Notes: generated by a model not told the origin, from the sequence alone. Positions 36,528 through 45,938 are shown, counted from the stretch's first letter. The stretch is 64,000 nt of DNA from Bin87 sp965222895 (GCA_965222895.1 CBDCVB010000002.1:310001-374000); one strand, 5' to 3'. Numbers and translations: made by a program.

Positions 36528-37664
36528 TTACTTGATGAAATCCAGGCGCTCGTAGTTTCCGCCCAGGATTTCCTGGGAGTCGACGCCCATCCACTGGTCT
36601 AGGATGGTGGCGTAGGCGCTGCGGAAGTCGGTGTTCCACCTGAGGTCGCCTTCGTCCAGCTTGTCGGGCTCGAGAGACGGATACTCGCCGTAGAGACCAC
36701 CCTTGACGCCGTCGCCAATCACGAAAGCGACGCTACCCGACCCGTGGTCGGTGCCGGAGCCGTTCTCTTTCACGCGGCGACCAAATTCGGTGAACAGGAG
36801 CATAACCACTTCTTCTCCGGAGTTATGCTCTTTCAGGTCGTAGTAGAAGTCGCTGACCGCATTGGATACGTCCGACCAGAGTCGATGGAAAGCCGCCGGC
36901 TGGTTGGCGTGGGTGTCGAAGGCGCCGGGGTTGTATCCGGTGTACAGGACACGCGTGCCGAAATCGGCGAGATGCACCTGCGCTACGTTCTTGACCCACT
37001 GGGAGAAGTAATCGCCATTGTATTCAATGGTAGAGGAATACTTTTCCGGCGCGGTGCTGAGGATGTCGGCGCCTTTCAGAGCGTCAAGACCGGTTTGAGA
37101 GATGTAGTCGTTGACGGCGCCGGAGCCCAGCATGGGAGAATACATCCGGGCGAAAATATCCAGGGCTTCCATGCGCTGGTCATTGCTGTCGATGGAGGTC
37201 AACACGCCGTAGGACTCCAGGTTGCCCACCGAGGCGACGGAAACGCCTGGGGCAGCGAGGGCCCGGGGGAGGCCGCGACCGAAGTTGACGGCGGTGAGCA
37301 CATTTTCTTTGTGGGGGTCAAGGTCATCGATGGTGCGACCCAACCAGCCGACGGTGCCCATCTTGGCGGGTTCGGCGGTGTGCCAGATATCCATGGAGCG
37401 GAAGTGCGAACGAATGGGGTTGGGGTAGCCGATTCCCTGAATGACCGCCACCTTGCCATCGTCGTACATGTTCTTGATCGGGCCCATCGCCGGATGGAAA
37501 CCAACCTTGTCATTAACCGCCAGTACGTGCTCGGGTTCCACCTTCAGGTGAGTCCGGTAGTCCTGGTACAGGGGATCGTTGTAAGGAATAAAGGTGTTCA
37601 GGGCGTCAAAGGCGCCCGACATCTGAAGCACAACCAGAACCGGATCTTTCTTGTTAACGGTCAC
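36528..37664 (-). CDS. DUF1501 family protein, cassette 2
   Basis: 378 residues, the same length as its cassette 1 paralog. VLVVLQMSGAFDALNTFIPY, RSHFRSMDIWHTAEP and LFTEFGRRVKENGSGTDHG are conserved, and HANQPAAFHRLW supplies the histidine region. No signal peptide. AGGAGG precedes the ATG. The downstream gap to NHL is 80 nt and the upstream gap to DUF1800 is 74 nt. Confidence 0.85.
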   Translation of the reverse strand: MTVNKKDPVLVVLQMSGAFDALNTFIPYNDPLYQDYRTHLKVEPEHVLAVNDKVGFHPAMGPIKNMYDDGKVAVIQGIGYPNPIRSHFRSMDIWHTAEPAKMGTVGWLGRTIDDLDPHKENVLTAVNFGRGLPRALAAPGVSVASVGNLESYGVLTSIDSNDQRMEALDIFARMYSPMLGSGAVNDYISQTGLDALKGADILSTAPEKYSSTIEYNGDYFSQWVKNVAQVHLADFGTRVLYTGYNPGAFDTHANQPAAFHRLWSDVSNAVSDFYYDLKEHNSGEEVVMLLFTEFGRRVKENGSGTDHGSGSVAFVIGDGVKGGLYGEYPSLEPDKLDEGDLRWNTDFRSAYATILDQWMGVDSQEILGGNYERLDFIK

Positions 37665-37738
37665 GATTTCCTCCTGCCCACGATGGGGTATTCAATTCGC
37701 TCAACGGGCTGCGGTTCACCGACTGCCCGCAATTGTGG

Positions 37739-39142
37739 CTACGCGTAGAGATATTCTTTGGTCGCCACAATCATTTGCAGCGTTTCGCTAACTCGCGCGG
37801 CGAAGTCGTCAGCGTCGGTGTGGAGAACCCCACCTTTTTCCGCCTGGGCCGCCAACATAGTGCGGGTTTCGTCGGGCAGTTCGTAATGGCCCAACAATTG
37901 GAGACAACCATCAACCAATCGCTCGGGGGCGATGGTGGGGCCGGTCGAAGCCAGCCGGTCGATGATGTTCCGCACGCCAGGATAGTTCACGTCGCCCACG
38001 AAATCGGCGGTGAAGTTGATGCGGTGAACCAGAGTGCCGCCATCAATCCACTCTTTGCCGGTGTGCCAACCCTCCACAGACGGCGGGTTGAACAACTCCT
38101 GGCCCATGTATTTCATCTCGTCGAAGATAAACTCGAAACCGGGCTTTGGGGTGGTCCAGTCGCCGATGAGGCGCATGGTGCCCATGACTGTTTCCACCGG
38201 GCTTTTGACCCTGGAGAACCGGGCGTTTTTGAATGCGTCGGAATCGAACAGCACCCGAAGCATCGCCCGAATGTTGTAACCGGAACGGTAGTATTCGTCC
38301 TCCAGCATCTTGATGGTTTCGGGATCCTGGGGAGGAGTATCCATCCAAGCCGGAACCTGCGCTTCGTCGGCCACGAAATAGCTGTACAAATGGCGGGACA
38401 GGAACCTGGCCGCGGCCGGCTGCTTCGCGATAATATCAACGATATCCTCGCCATTGAACCGCCCGGTTTCGCCCAGGAACGTTTTTTCGCCATCGTCATG
38501 GTCGGCCGGATTGTAGACGAATCTCGCGGCGTAGCGGCCATAGGGCTGCCCGGGCACGTTGTTGGCGAGGGTCCAACCGGTGAAAGCGCGCGCGCATTCC
38601 TTCACGTCATCTTCCGTGTAGTTGAACTTCCCGTCCATACCCACGCCTATCGAGAACAACTCCAGCAGCTCACGGCCGTAGTTTTCGTTGATGGCGCCCC
38701 GATGGCTGAGACAATTATCCAAGTAGAAGACCATCGCCGGGTCTCTGGAAATCTCCAGCAACAGGTCCCGGAAGCTCCCCATCCCCAGGCGCCGGAACAT
38801 TTCCAACTCATCGTAGGACGTTGGGTAGCTTTGGGTTTTGCTGTCGGCGGTGCAGAGTACACCGTGCCAGAACAGAACCATTTTCTCTTCAAGCTGGCGC
38901 TTGGAGTTAATCATTCGCCAAGCCCAGTACTCGGGGACGCCCCTGGTGAAGTGGCTCCACTCAACGAAGTAGCGTTCTGCAAGGTCAAGATCGAGACCGC
39001 TGGGCTGGGATTCCGGATCCAGCAGGGCTTCTACGGTGGCGTCGTAACCCTGGGCCGCCAGCGCTTCGAGTTCCTGGTACTGCGCTCCAAAGCCGGCGCG
39101 CCGCATCAAATGGGCAATTTGTGCAATGTCCTGGTCAGCCAT
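37739..39142 (-). CDS. DUF1800 family protein, cassette 2
   Basis: 467 residues from ATG 39142, chosen for GGAGG 9 nt upstream; the frame from 39169 adds nine unlikely residues. LMRRAGFGAQ, KMVLFWHGVLC, NENYGRELLELFSIGVG and CARAFTGWTL match the cassette 1 paralog block by block. Length is identical to that of the cassette 1 protein. First gene of the minus-strand cassette; no clear promoter was found in the 280 bp to the next gene. Confidence 0.85.
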   Translation of the reverse strand: MADQDIAQIAHLMRRAGFGAQYQELEALAAQGYDATVEALLDPESQPSGLDLDLAERYFVEWSHFTRGVPEYWAWRMINSKRQLEEKMVLFWHGVLCTADSKTQSYPTSYDELEMFRRLGMGSFRDLLLEISRDPAMVFYLDNCLSHRGAINENYGRELLELFSIGVGMDGKFNYTEDDVKECARAFTGWTLANNVPGQPYGRYAARFVYNPADHDDGEKTFLGETGRFNGEDIVDIIAKQPAAARFLSRHLYSYFVADEAQVPAWMDTPPQDPETIKMLEDEYYRSGYNIRAMLRVLFDSDAFKNARFSRVKSPVETVMGTMRLIGDWTTPKPGFEFIFDEMKYMGQELFNPPSVEGWHTGKEWIDGGTLVHRINFTADFVGDVNYPGVRNIIDRLASTGPTIAPERLVDGCLQLLGHYELPDETRTMLAAQAEKGGVLHTDADDFAARVSETLQMIVATKEYLYA

Positions 39143-39422
39143 AGACAAACCTCCTCTATCCAAGCACATCCAATATCGCCTCGGATATTAGCATTAAGCC
39201 GCGACCAACTCAACCCTTGCCAGGCGATTGTCGCGACGATATTCGTAGGCGAATAAACGTCATTCGCACGTTTGGTTGGGCGCCAGGAACGTGGAGACAA
39301 CCGGTTTGTGCTCCGGGCGTCGCTGTGCTAACTTGGCCGCAACTGGAACCCGCAATTGGAAATGGAACGGCGTCGCACGTCCAGCCCGGCCGTGGCGGGT
39401 TGAGCGTGACTGGAGGATTGGA

Positions 39423-40274
39423 ATGTCCGTTGGACTAATAGTGCCTTTGCCCGCATATACCCTGGACCCGGCGTTCATTGCCAAGAAGGCCGAAGACCTG
39501 GGCTTTGAATCGATTTGGTATCACGAGCACCCCATTTTGCCGGTCAACAGCGCCAGCCCATTCCCCGCCACCGGAGGGGAAATTCCGTGGACGTACCGGC
39601 ATTTCTCCGAACCGTACATCGCGCTGGCAATGGCGTGCGCGGTTACGACGAGAATAAAGTTGTGCACCGGCATTACCCTGGTGCCCGAACGGAACCCCCT
39701 GATACTGGCCAAGGAAATAGCGGTGCTGGACCGGCACAGCAACGGGCGGTTCGTGTTCGGCATCGGGGCCGGCTGGAACCGGGAAGAAACCACCATGATG
39801 GGCGGCGATTTCGACCACCGCTGGACGCAAACTCGGGAAGCCGTGGCCGCGCTGAAGGAATTGTGGACGAAGGACGAAGCCGAGTTTCACGGTCGGTACT
39901 ATGATTTCCCGCCCGTGTATTCCTATCCCAAACCGGTGCAACAACCGCATCCGCCGGTGCTGTTGGGTGGCAACGCGCGCAACGTGCTGCAGCGGGTGGT
40001 CAGGTGGGGGGATGGCTGGCTGCCGAATCGGGCTACGCCTGGTCAAATCGAAGAGAGTCGGGCCAAACTGGACGCGTTGGCTGACGAGAGTGGACGCGAT
40101 CCCGCAGCGCTGACCATTTCGGTTTTCGGTCAGCCACCTGATACGAAACGGGAGCTGGTTGATTCGTTTCTCAGCGCTGGGGCCCTCCGGGTATCGGTGT
40201 GGGCGAACCATTGCGACACTGAAGCGGAAATGGGCCAGCAGCTGGAAACCATGGCAGAAGAGTTAATCCGGTAA
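39423..40274 (+). CDS. LLM class F420-dependent oxidoreductase
   Basis: 283 residues from ATG 39423 with GGAGG upstream. GLIVPLPAYTLDPAFIAKKAEDLGFESIW is the luciferase-like N-terminal barrel start; GTGITLVPERNPLILAKEIAVLDRHSNGRF and GIGAGWNREE are family signatures of the F420-dependent (TIGR03619-like) branch. It likely uses F420 or FMN in substrate oxidation. The upstream spacer carries no gene. A 15-bp period duplication and a lactonase gene follow. Confidence 0.8.
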   Translation: MSVGLIVPLPAYTLDPAFIAKKAEDLGFESIWYHEHPILPVNSASPFPATGGEIPWTYRHFSEPYIALAMACAVTTRIKLCTGITLVPERNPLILAKEIAVLDRHSNGRFVFGIGAGWNREETTMMGGDFDHRWTQTREAVAALKELWTKDEAEFHGRYYDFPPVYSYPKPVQQPHPPVLLGGNARNVLQRVVRWGDGWLPNRATPGQIEESRAKLDALADESGRDPAALTISVFGQPPDTKRELVDSFLSAGALRVSVWANHCDTEAEMGQQLETMAEELIR

Positions 40275-40302
40275 TCGTGCGCCATTGTGGTGTAGCGATT
40301 TT

Positions 40303-40338
40303 CTTGTGAACGACACGCTTGAGAACGATTCGCTTGTG
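40303..40338. repeat. Tandem duplication, 15-bp period
   Basis: CTTGTGAACGACACG (40303-40317) and CTTGAGAACGATTCG (40318-40332) match at 12 of 15 positions and are followed by a partial third CTTGTG. They lie between the LLM and lactonase genes, just before the ribosome site. Confidence 0.7.
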
Positions 40339-40349
40339 GAGGTTGACCG

Positions 40350-41402
40350 ATGACTAGTTACGTCTACGTTGCGGCGCAGGATGACAACAAGATTGGGATA
40401 TTCAGCATGGATGAGGCATCCGGCAGTCTGACGGCCCAATCGGAGGTGGCGGTTTCGGGTGGGCCATCGCTGCTGGCAATTAGTCCCGACCGTCAGACGC
40501 TGTATGCCGGGCACCGGGAAGAACCGGCGCTATCGAGTTACAGCATTGATCAGGCGACCGGAGGGTTGACGCGCAACGGGTTGGTGGAACTGTCCACACC
40601 GCCGGCATACCTGGCCACGGATCGAACCGGCAAATATCTGCTGTCGTCTTACTATGCCGGCGGCCACGCGGGCGTACATCCGCTGGGCGCGGATGGCAGC
40701 GTGGGCGGCGAACCAACGGCCTGGATCGCAACGGACGTGGGCGCTCACTCCATGCTGACGGACCGCTCCAACCAGTTCGCTTACGTGCCACATATCGCCA
40801 AGCAGAACGACAATGTGCTGGAGCCGCCCAAGAACATCCCCGGCCCGAACGTTATTTACCAGTTCCGCTTCGATGCGTCTAACGGCCAATTGACCGCCAA
40901 CGACCCGCCCACGCTGGCCCAGGACGATAACATCGGGCCGCGCCACTATTGCTTCCATCCATCGCTGGACGTGGTGTACTTCTCTAACGAACAGGGTAGC
41001 AGCGTGTCGTCGTACCAGATTGATGGCGAAGGCCGGCTGTCAGAGATGGAAACCGTTTCCACGTTGCCAGACGGGGTTACCGTGCGGAACACCTGCTCCC
41101 AGATTCAGGTCTCGCCTTCGGGAAACTTCCTGTATGTTCCCAATCGGGGACACAACAGCATCGCCAGTTTCTCGGTGGACGGCGCCGGGAAACTGAGCCC
41201 GGTTGGACACGCCGCTACCGAAGCGGTGCCGAGCGCGTTTAGTCTTGACCCCCAGGGCAAGTTTGTGTTTTCGGCCGGTTCGGCGACCGGGATGCTGGCG
41301 TCATATCAGGTTGACCAGGGCAGCGGTGCGCTCACGTCGCTGGAAACCTACGCGGTTGGTGAGCGTCCAATGTGGGTGTTGACCACGACGCTGGGCGGTT
41401 AG
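40350..41402 (+). CDS. Lactonase family beta-propeller protein (YbhE/Pgl-like)
   Basis: 350 residues. Repeated blades such as YVAAQDDNKIGIFSMDEASGSL, LAISPDRQTLYAGHRE, YLATDRTGKYLLSSYYAG and IQVSPSGNFLYVPNRGHNSI match the seven-bladed lactonase family that includes 6-phosphogluconolactonase. PRHYCFHPSLDVVYFSNE holds the Arg-His residues of the family. It may hydrolyse a lactone produced by one of the oxidoreductases. GGAGG lies before the ATG, and the SDR gene follows 30 nt later. Confidence 0.8.
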   Translation: MTSYVYVAAQDDNKIGIFSMDEASGSLTAQSEVAVSGGPSLLAISPDRQTLYAGHREEPALSSYSIDQATGGLTRNGLVELSTPPAYLATDRTGKYLLSSYYAGGHAGVHPLGADGSVGGEPTAWIATDVGAHSMLTDRSNQFAYVPHIAKQNDNVLEPPKNIPGPNVIYQFRFDASNGQLTANDPPTLAQDDNIGPRHYCFHPSLDVVYFSNEQGSSVSSYQIDGEGRLSEMETVSTLPDGVTVRNTCSQIQVSPSGNFLYVPNRGHNSIASFSVDGAGKLSPVGHAATEAVPSAFSLDPQGKFVFSAGSATGMLASYQVDQGSGALTSLETYAVGERPMWVLTTTLGG

Positions 41403-41432
41403 ACGCGGAGAGTTCCAGGAGATAGGAGGACG

Positions 41433-42218
41433 ATGATGCGACTGGAAGGGAAAGTTGCGCTGATTAGCGGGGGCGCGCGTGGACAGGGGGCCGCCGAGGC
41501 CAGGCTGTTTTCGCAGGAAGGGGCAGCTGTGGTCATCGGGGATATTCTCGACGATGACGGCATGAAGCTGGAAGCGGAAATCCGTGAGCTGGGCGGGCAG
41601 GCCACCTTCATCCACCTGGACGTTACCGATGCGGACCAGTGGGAGTCTGCCGTTAGTGAAGCGGTGAATCGCTACGGCAAGCTGGACATACTGGTGAACA
41701 ACGCCGGGATCGGCAGCACCAATGCCGGCGGCGTGAACGCGCCGCGGATCCATGAGGCTCCGGTAGAAGTTTGGGACCAGATTATGGACGTGAATGCCAA
41801 AGGCGTGTTTCTGGGCAGCCGCTCCGCTATTGGAGCGATGCGGGAGGCCGGCGGCGGTTCGATCATCAACATTTCGTCCATCGCCGGGTTGGTGGGGCTA
41901 AGCCCTGGTTCCGGAGCGGGCTCGGCCTATGCCAGTTCCAAAGGTGCGGTGCGGCTGCTCACGAAGGCGACTGCGGTGCAATACGCGGCGGAGGGCATTC
42001 GTTGCAATTCCGTCCACCCCGGTTACATCGACACGCCGATGACGGCTCGGATGATGTCCCAACCCGGAATGCGGGACCAGCGCATCGCAGCCACACCGCT
42101 GGGGCGCATTGGGACGGTGGACGACATCGCCAACGGCGTACTGTTCCTGGCATCGGACGAAGCGTCGTTTATGACGGGCAGTGAGCTGGTGATAGACGGG
42201 GGCTGGACGGCTCAGTAA
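41433..42218 (+). CDS. SDR family oxidoreductase
   Basis: 261 residues of classical SDR type. GGARGQG (13-19) binds NAD(P), NNAG lies at 89-92, and the catalytic residues are S149, Y166 and K170 (YASSK). The C-terminus IDGGW is typical. It is closest in style to 3-alpha/20-beta-hydroxysteroid and glucose dehydrogenase-like members; the substrate is not known. GGAGG precedes the ATG. Probably co-transcribed with the lactonase. Confidence 0.9.
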   Translation: MMRLEGKVALISGGARGQGAAEARLFSQEGAAVVIGDILDDDGMKLEAEIRELGGQATFIHLDVTDADQWESAVSEAVNRYGKLDILVNNAGIGSTNAGGVNAPRIHEAPVEVWDQIMDVNAKGVFLGSRSAIGAMREAGGGSIINISSIAGLVGLSPGSGAGSAYASSKGAVRLLTKATAVQYAAEGIRCNSVHPGYIDTPMTARMMSQPGMRDQRIAATPLGRIGTVDDIANGVLFLASDEASFMTGSELVIDGGWTAQ

Positions 42219-42240
42219 CCCCGGCTGGCGAGAACGTGGG

Positions 42241-43143
42241 CTACTCGATGGCGTGCAGCCAGCCATCATCGGTGCGAATCAGAAGCCGGCCGCCGGCGTA
42301 GACCGGGTCCGTGCGCACGGCGGCCGGTAAATTCAGCCGCCAGAGTTCACGACCATCGGCATGGTCAAGTCCGTACACCCAGCCGAATTTATCGCCGAAA
42401 ACGAGCAAATCGCCGATGACCACCGGAGACGCTGCGATAGCGTCCTCTGCCTTAAATCGCCATTGTTCCTGACCTGTAACTGGATCGATGGCGTACAAGT
42501 TGCCGAGCAGGTCACCCACGAATAATCCGTGTGCCGTAACCGCGGGCGCCGTGATGATGCCATCAATGGCCTTGCCCTCCGGCACGAAGCGCCAGCGGTC
42601 TCCCGGTTGAGATGGCGGGGCGGGTAACGGGAACCCCCAGAGCCAAAGTTGCGCCCAAACACGCGTCAGGGCGTAGCGGCCCGGGAACTCGATGACGTTA
42701 GCGTCCATGGCGAAGAGTTGCCCGCCGGATACGAAGTAGACCAGATCATTGGCCAAAACCGGTGCGGCAACCAATTGTGCCGAAGCGCGGAAGCGGGCCC
42801 GCTCCTGGCCGGTACGGGCGTCCAGGGCGTACAAGCTGCGATCCGCCGACGCGACGTAAACCACCTGGTTGCCGACGGCCGCTGGGGAGCGCGCTTCACT
42901 CAACGAACTGTGTTTCCAGATGTGTTCGCCGGTGGTGGCATTAACAGCATAGGTAACGCCGTCTAACCCACCGGCGTAGACGATTCCTCCCGCTACCGCC
43001 ACGGGGCCGGAAGTGGAATCTCCGATTGGATATTCCCAATGCTGCTGGTGGGTTTCCGCGTCCGTGGCGACCACCCGGCGGTCGATGGTGGCGTAATAGA
43101 TATTTCCTTGAGCGAGGGCGACCGAGTTGTGTATCGGGCCGGT
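42241..43143 (-). pseudogene. PQQ-like beta-propeller protein, 5' end removed by an IS701 copy
   Basis: About 300 residues of PQQ/BamB-like blades remain: VVATDAETHQQHWEYPIG, GGIVYAGGLDGVTYAVNATTGEHIWK, LYALDARTGQERARF, LYAIDPVTGQEQWRFKAED and VYGLDHADGRELWRL. Upstream, the frame reads straight into IS701 terminal sequence (43146 onward), so the native start, and any signal peptide, is lost. The open frame to 43260 uses IS-derived codons and is not a real N-terminus. The propeller may still be made if the IS supplies a start. Confidence 0.8.
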
Positions 43144-43145
43144 AG

Positions 43146-43369
43146 TATTATAACGACGGTTAGGGAGGGATGCCGGAGGCGCCGCGCCGCCTGCGGCGCG
43201 GCGCCTCCGGCATGGGAGCGTCTGGCCCGCTCGTTGCACTCTTGCGTATCCTCCAGCCACCGCGGCAGCTCAGCCGGACCGAACCGTTCCCGGGGCAGCA
43301 TCTCTCGCACCACGCGGTAGACCTGCGGCCGGGTGATCCGGGGCATCTTTTTCCCCCAATCCTGTTGCA
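43146..43369 (-). mobile_element. IS701-family copy C, terminal fragment with transposase C-terminus
   Basis: The end TATTATAACGACGG matches the terminal repeat of the two other IS701 copies. It encodes MPRITRPQVYRVVREMLPRE and RWLEDTQECNERARRSH in the frame that continues from QQDWGKK. Five G's at the homopolymer keep both parts in frame. It is cut off near 43369 by the IS4-like element and resumes at 44916. Confidence 0.85.
43170..43213. repeat. Perfect palindrome, 21-bp arms with 2-nt loop
   Basis: 43170-43190 and 43193-43213 are exact reverse complements, very GC-rich. It lies in the C-terminal coding part of IS701 copy C; in copy B the same region is only partly palindromic. Confidence 0.95.
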
Positions 43370-43553
43370 CTCGGCTTTGTACAATCAAGCGGCATAGGCT
43401 AGCGTGTCGAGCATCCTGTGGTACAAGAGGCGCGGGACTTTTATCGATTCGTGCTCGCGCTCTCGGCTTTGTACAATCAAGCGGCATAGGCTAGCGTGTC
43501 GAGCATCCTGTGGTACAAGAGGCGCGGGACTTTTATCGATTCGTGCTCGCGCT
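43370..43553. repeat. Exact 92-bp tandem duplication of an IS end
   Basis: 43370-43461 and 43462-43553 are identical. The unit contains the terminal inverted repeat of the IS4-like element and the last codons of its transposase, so the element carries a doubled right end. Confidence 0.95.
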
Positions 43554-44915
43554 CGGACGGCATAAAAGTTCCCTGCTGCACCCAGAGGTGTCGTCTGACC
43601 AGGGCGATGGCGTCGGCGAAGGAAGGGCTGGTTTTGTCATACCACGCCGCGGTGCGCGGCGCCATGGCGCCACGCTGTTCGATCAGGATATCCGCGGCCA
43701 GCGTCACCACGCTGAACAGGCCAAAGAGCGCGGGGGTGGTTCGGGCGATGGCTCGTTCCGACCACTGGCGCTGGGTTTCCATGCCCAGGTGAGCCCGCAG
43801 CTCCTCAAAGGTCACCTCGACCTGCCACCGCAGCAGATACCACTGCAGTATCCGCAGGGGTTCCGCCTCGGTGTCGGTGCATAGTAAAGCATAGGGCCCG
43901 CGGCGCTCCGCCAGGTATCTGATGACGACCCAACGTATGGGAAGGCGCGGCGGCCCGCCGTGGTACCACAGCGCTACGCCCGAAGCGAGCTCGACCATGG
44001 CGGTACTGCCGTCGGAACCGGTGGCGCGGTAGGGAATCCATTGTGTAGCGGGATCGTCCAGCACCGCCGTGGGACTGGGCAGTCGCGCGCCGACCACCCG
44101 GGGCCGCCCGATCTGGCCGGGCCGCCGCGCTGGCGCGGGCTGGTACAGGGACGCGTCCTTGCGCAGTTTGGTGACGACGACAATCGGCTTTGACATACTC
44201 TGGCAATGCCGCAGGAACTCGCGCTTGGCGTAGCCGCCATCGGCCACCACCACCAGGTCCCTCTCCGGCAGCCAACGGCGCAGGCAGACCAGCATCTGCT
44301 GGGCGTAGTCGGTTACCGTCTTGTGCCGGCGGCCTTTGCGCCGGTCGTAGCGGGCCGACACCACCAGCGCGGTCAAAAACGGCAGCGCCCAGTATCGACC
44401 CGCCCACCCGATACGCGTCAGCAACATCAGGCTCACCCATTGCAATCCGGGGGTCATCACCACCTGGTCGTCCTTGGACCGCACCGGATCCCGATACCAC
44501 CCCTTGGCCGCAATCTTCCGGCCCCAGCGTCGCTCCACCGTCTCGTCAATGCCGAACACCAACGGCTCGGTGGACGAACCAAGGCGCCCGGCCACCAGCA
44601 GCAACAGCGCCCGGCTCAGTTGCAGTGGCGACCATCGGGCGCGGTTGAGCACGTGGTGATAGACGGCGAAGTCGCCGTGCTGCCCAATCCCCAGGATGTT
44701 GAGGGCGGAGGACACGGTGCGTTTGCCGGGAGACAGGATCGCTCCCATGGCCAGGAGTTGGGCTTTGCGCCAGGTCCTGGGGTCAAACAGGTGCTCAAAG
44801 GGCAGCAGCAGGGTTACCATGACTGCGGGCAGGGTGGGCATACTCGACCTCTTGTGGTGATTTGGTCGAGCTTACCCTGTTCTTATAATTTATCTAGCTT
44901 TTGTACAAATTCGAG
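43462..44915 (-). mobile_element. IS4-superfamily element inserted in IS701 copy C
   Basis: The ends read inward as CTCGGCTTTGTACAATCAAGC and its counterpart CTCGAATTTGTACAAAAGC, matching at about 17 of 21 positions. It encloses one long transposase gene. It splits IS701 copy C, with loss of roughly 100 bp of the host element at the junction. Confidence 0.75.
43477..44841 (-). CDS. IS4-like DDE transposase
   Basis: 454 residues, uninterrupted. PLVFGIDETVERRWGRKI and VVVADGGYAKREFL carry the two catalytic Asp regions. YLLRWQVEVTFEELRAHLG is the Y-x2-R-x3-E signature of IS4-type transposases. The C-terminal stop lies inside the terminal repeat. It is one of the few transposases here with no visible lesion, so the element may be recent. 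Confidence 0.8.
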   Translation of the reverse strand: MPTLPAVMVTLLLPFEHLFDPRTWRKAQLLAMGAILSPGKRTVSSALNILGIGQHGDFAVYHHVLNRARWSPLQLSRALLLLVAGRLGSSTEPLVFGIDETVERRWGRKIAAKGWYRDPVRSKDDQVVMTPGLQWVSLMLLTRIGWAGRYWALPFLTALVVSARYDRRKGRRHKTVTDYAQQMLVCLRRWLPERDLVVVADGGYAKREFLRHCQSMSKPIVVVTKLRKDASLYQPAPARRPGQIGRPRVVGARLPSPTAVLDDPATQWIPYRATGSDGSTAMVELASGVALWYHGGPPRLPIRWVVIRYLAERRGPYALLCTDTEAEPLRILQWYLLRWQVEVTFEELRAHLGMETQRQWSERAIARTTPALFGLFSVVTLAADILIEQRGAMAPRTAAWYDKTSPSFADAIALVRRHLWVQQGTFMPSEREHESIKVPRLLYHRMLDTLAYAA

Positions 44916-45380
44916 ACTCGTCCAGCCCCACGTCGCTCTGCTCAGTCTCGAACTCCGTTTCGATACGGCACCGTGACCCTCCCCGTAGGCCAGGGTCTCC
45001 AGGGGAGTGTCTTCAGGAGCGTTGGACAGGTAGTAGCGCGGCTCGCTGCAGCAGCTCCAGCGCCAACTCCGTCTTCAACCGGTAGCCCTGCCTCTCCCCC
45101 GGAACCCCTGCCGCCTGGCACCGGTCCTGGTCCGAGGTCCAGCTCTCCGGCAGATAAAGCCCTTTGTCCACCAGGGCCCGACCCAGCGGGCTGACATAGG
45201 CCAGGAACATCCCAGCCTGGCAGCTGGCCACCTTGCCCAGCCGGCCGCAGTACTGACGGGCCACTCCTACCGACTTCACCCCCTGCTTGGGAAAGTCGCT
45301 GCCGTCCACCACCCACACCCCCTCCGGATGTCCCAGCCGGGGCGCCAGGTACTCCTGCAGACGTCCTATGACTGCGTCGA
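44916..45380 (-). mobile_element. IS701-family copy C, transposase fragment with internal deletion
   Basis: Encodes pieces of the IS701 transposase on the minus strand: WVVDGSDFPKQGVKSVGVAR and LGKVASCQAGMFLAYVS with ESWTSDQDRC. The segment between the ALELLQRA and RYYLSN regions is deleted, joined at a short GCTGC/GCAGC match. The N-terminal 100 codons are missing beyond 45380, where other IS sequence starts. Confidence 0.85.
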
Positions 45381-45386
45381 TTAGCC

Positions 45387-45410
45387 CTAGAAGTCTGGCC
45401 GGAAAGCCAT
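45387..45410. other. Solo IS1182-like terminal repeat
   Basis: CTAGAAGTCTGGCCGGAAAG at 45387-45406 closely matches the end of the IS1182 element at 53173 (CTAGAAAGCTGGCCGGAAA). No IS1182 coding sequence follows, so it looks like a stump left after deletion or displacement by the next element. Confidence 0.55.
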
Positions 45411-45775
45411 TGCCCGGGTTTCGTATTACTTTAGTGTCCTGTATCCAAAGTACGTTGGCAATAGCGTGCTACGTTGGCCAGAATCTGATCAGCGGTCTTG
45501 GTCCAGACAAAGGGTTTGGGGTTTTCGTTGGTAATGTCCAGGTATCGGTAGATGGCGGCTTCCAGTTGACTGCTGCTCTGGCGCACTCCCCGGCGCAGCT
45601 GTTTGTCGGTGAGCATTGCAAACCAGCGCTCCACCAGGTTGAGCCAGGAGGCGCTGGTGGGTGTGAAGTGAACATGGAAGCGGGGCCGCTTGGCGAACCA
45701 ATTCCGGATGAGGGCCGTCTGGTGGGTAGCGTAGTTGTCCACGATCAGGTGTACGTCCAGATCGGCGGGCACCTG

Positions 45776-45807
45776 GGCCTCGATGGTATCGGGCGGTCTG
45801 GGTATCG
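45776..45807. repeat. Decayed 16-bp tandem duplication in IS630 I
   Basis: Units 45776-45791 and 45792-45807 share 10 of 16 bases, including the whole GGTATCG end. The insertion breaks the FLDTIEAQVP reading of the transposase. Confidence 0.6.
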
Positions 45808-45938
45808 AGGAACTTGCGGAACTCCACGGCCCGATGGCGCCGGTGGCATTGGTCAATCACCTTGCCCGTCCCGGTGTCCAGCGCGGCGAACAGCGACGTG
45901 GTGCCGTGGCGAACGTAATCATGGGTGCGCCGCTCGGC

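Noticed and set aside
35443..36555. A 370-codon plus-strand frame opposite the NHL gene
   Set aside because: The periodic Val-rich translation mirrors the NHL repeats on the other strand; no ribosome site is present.
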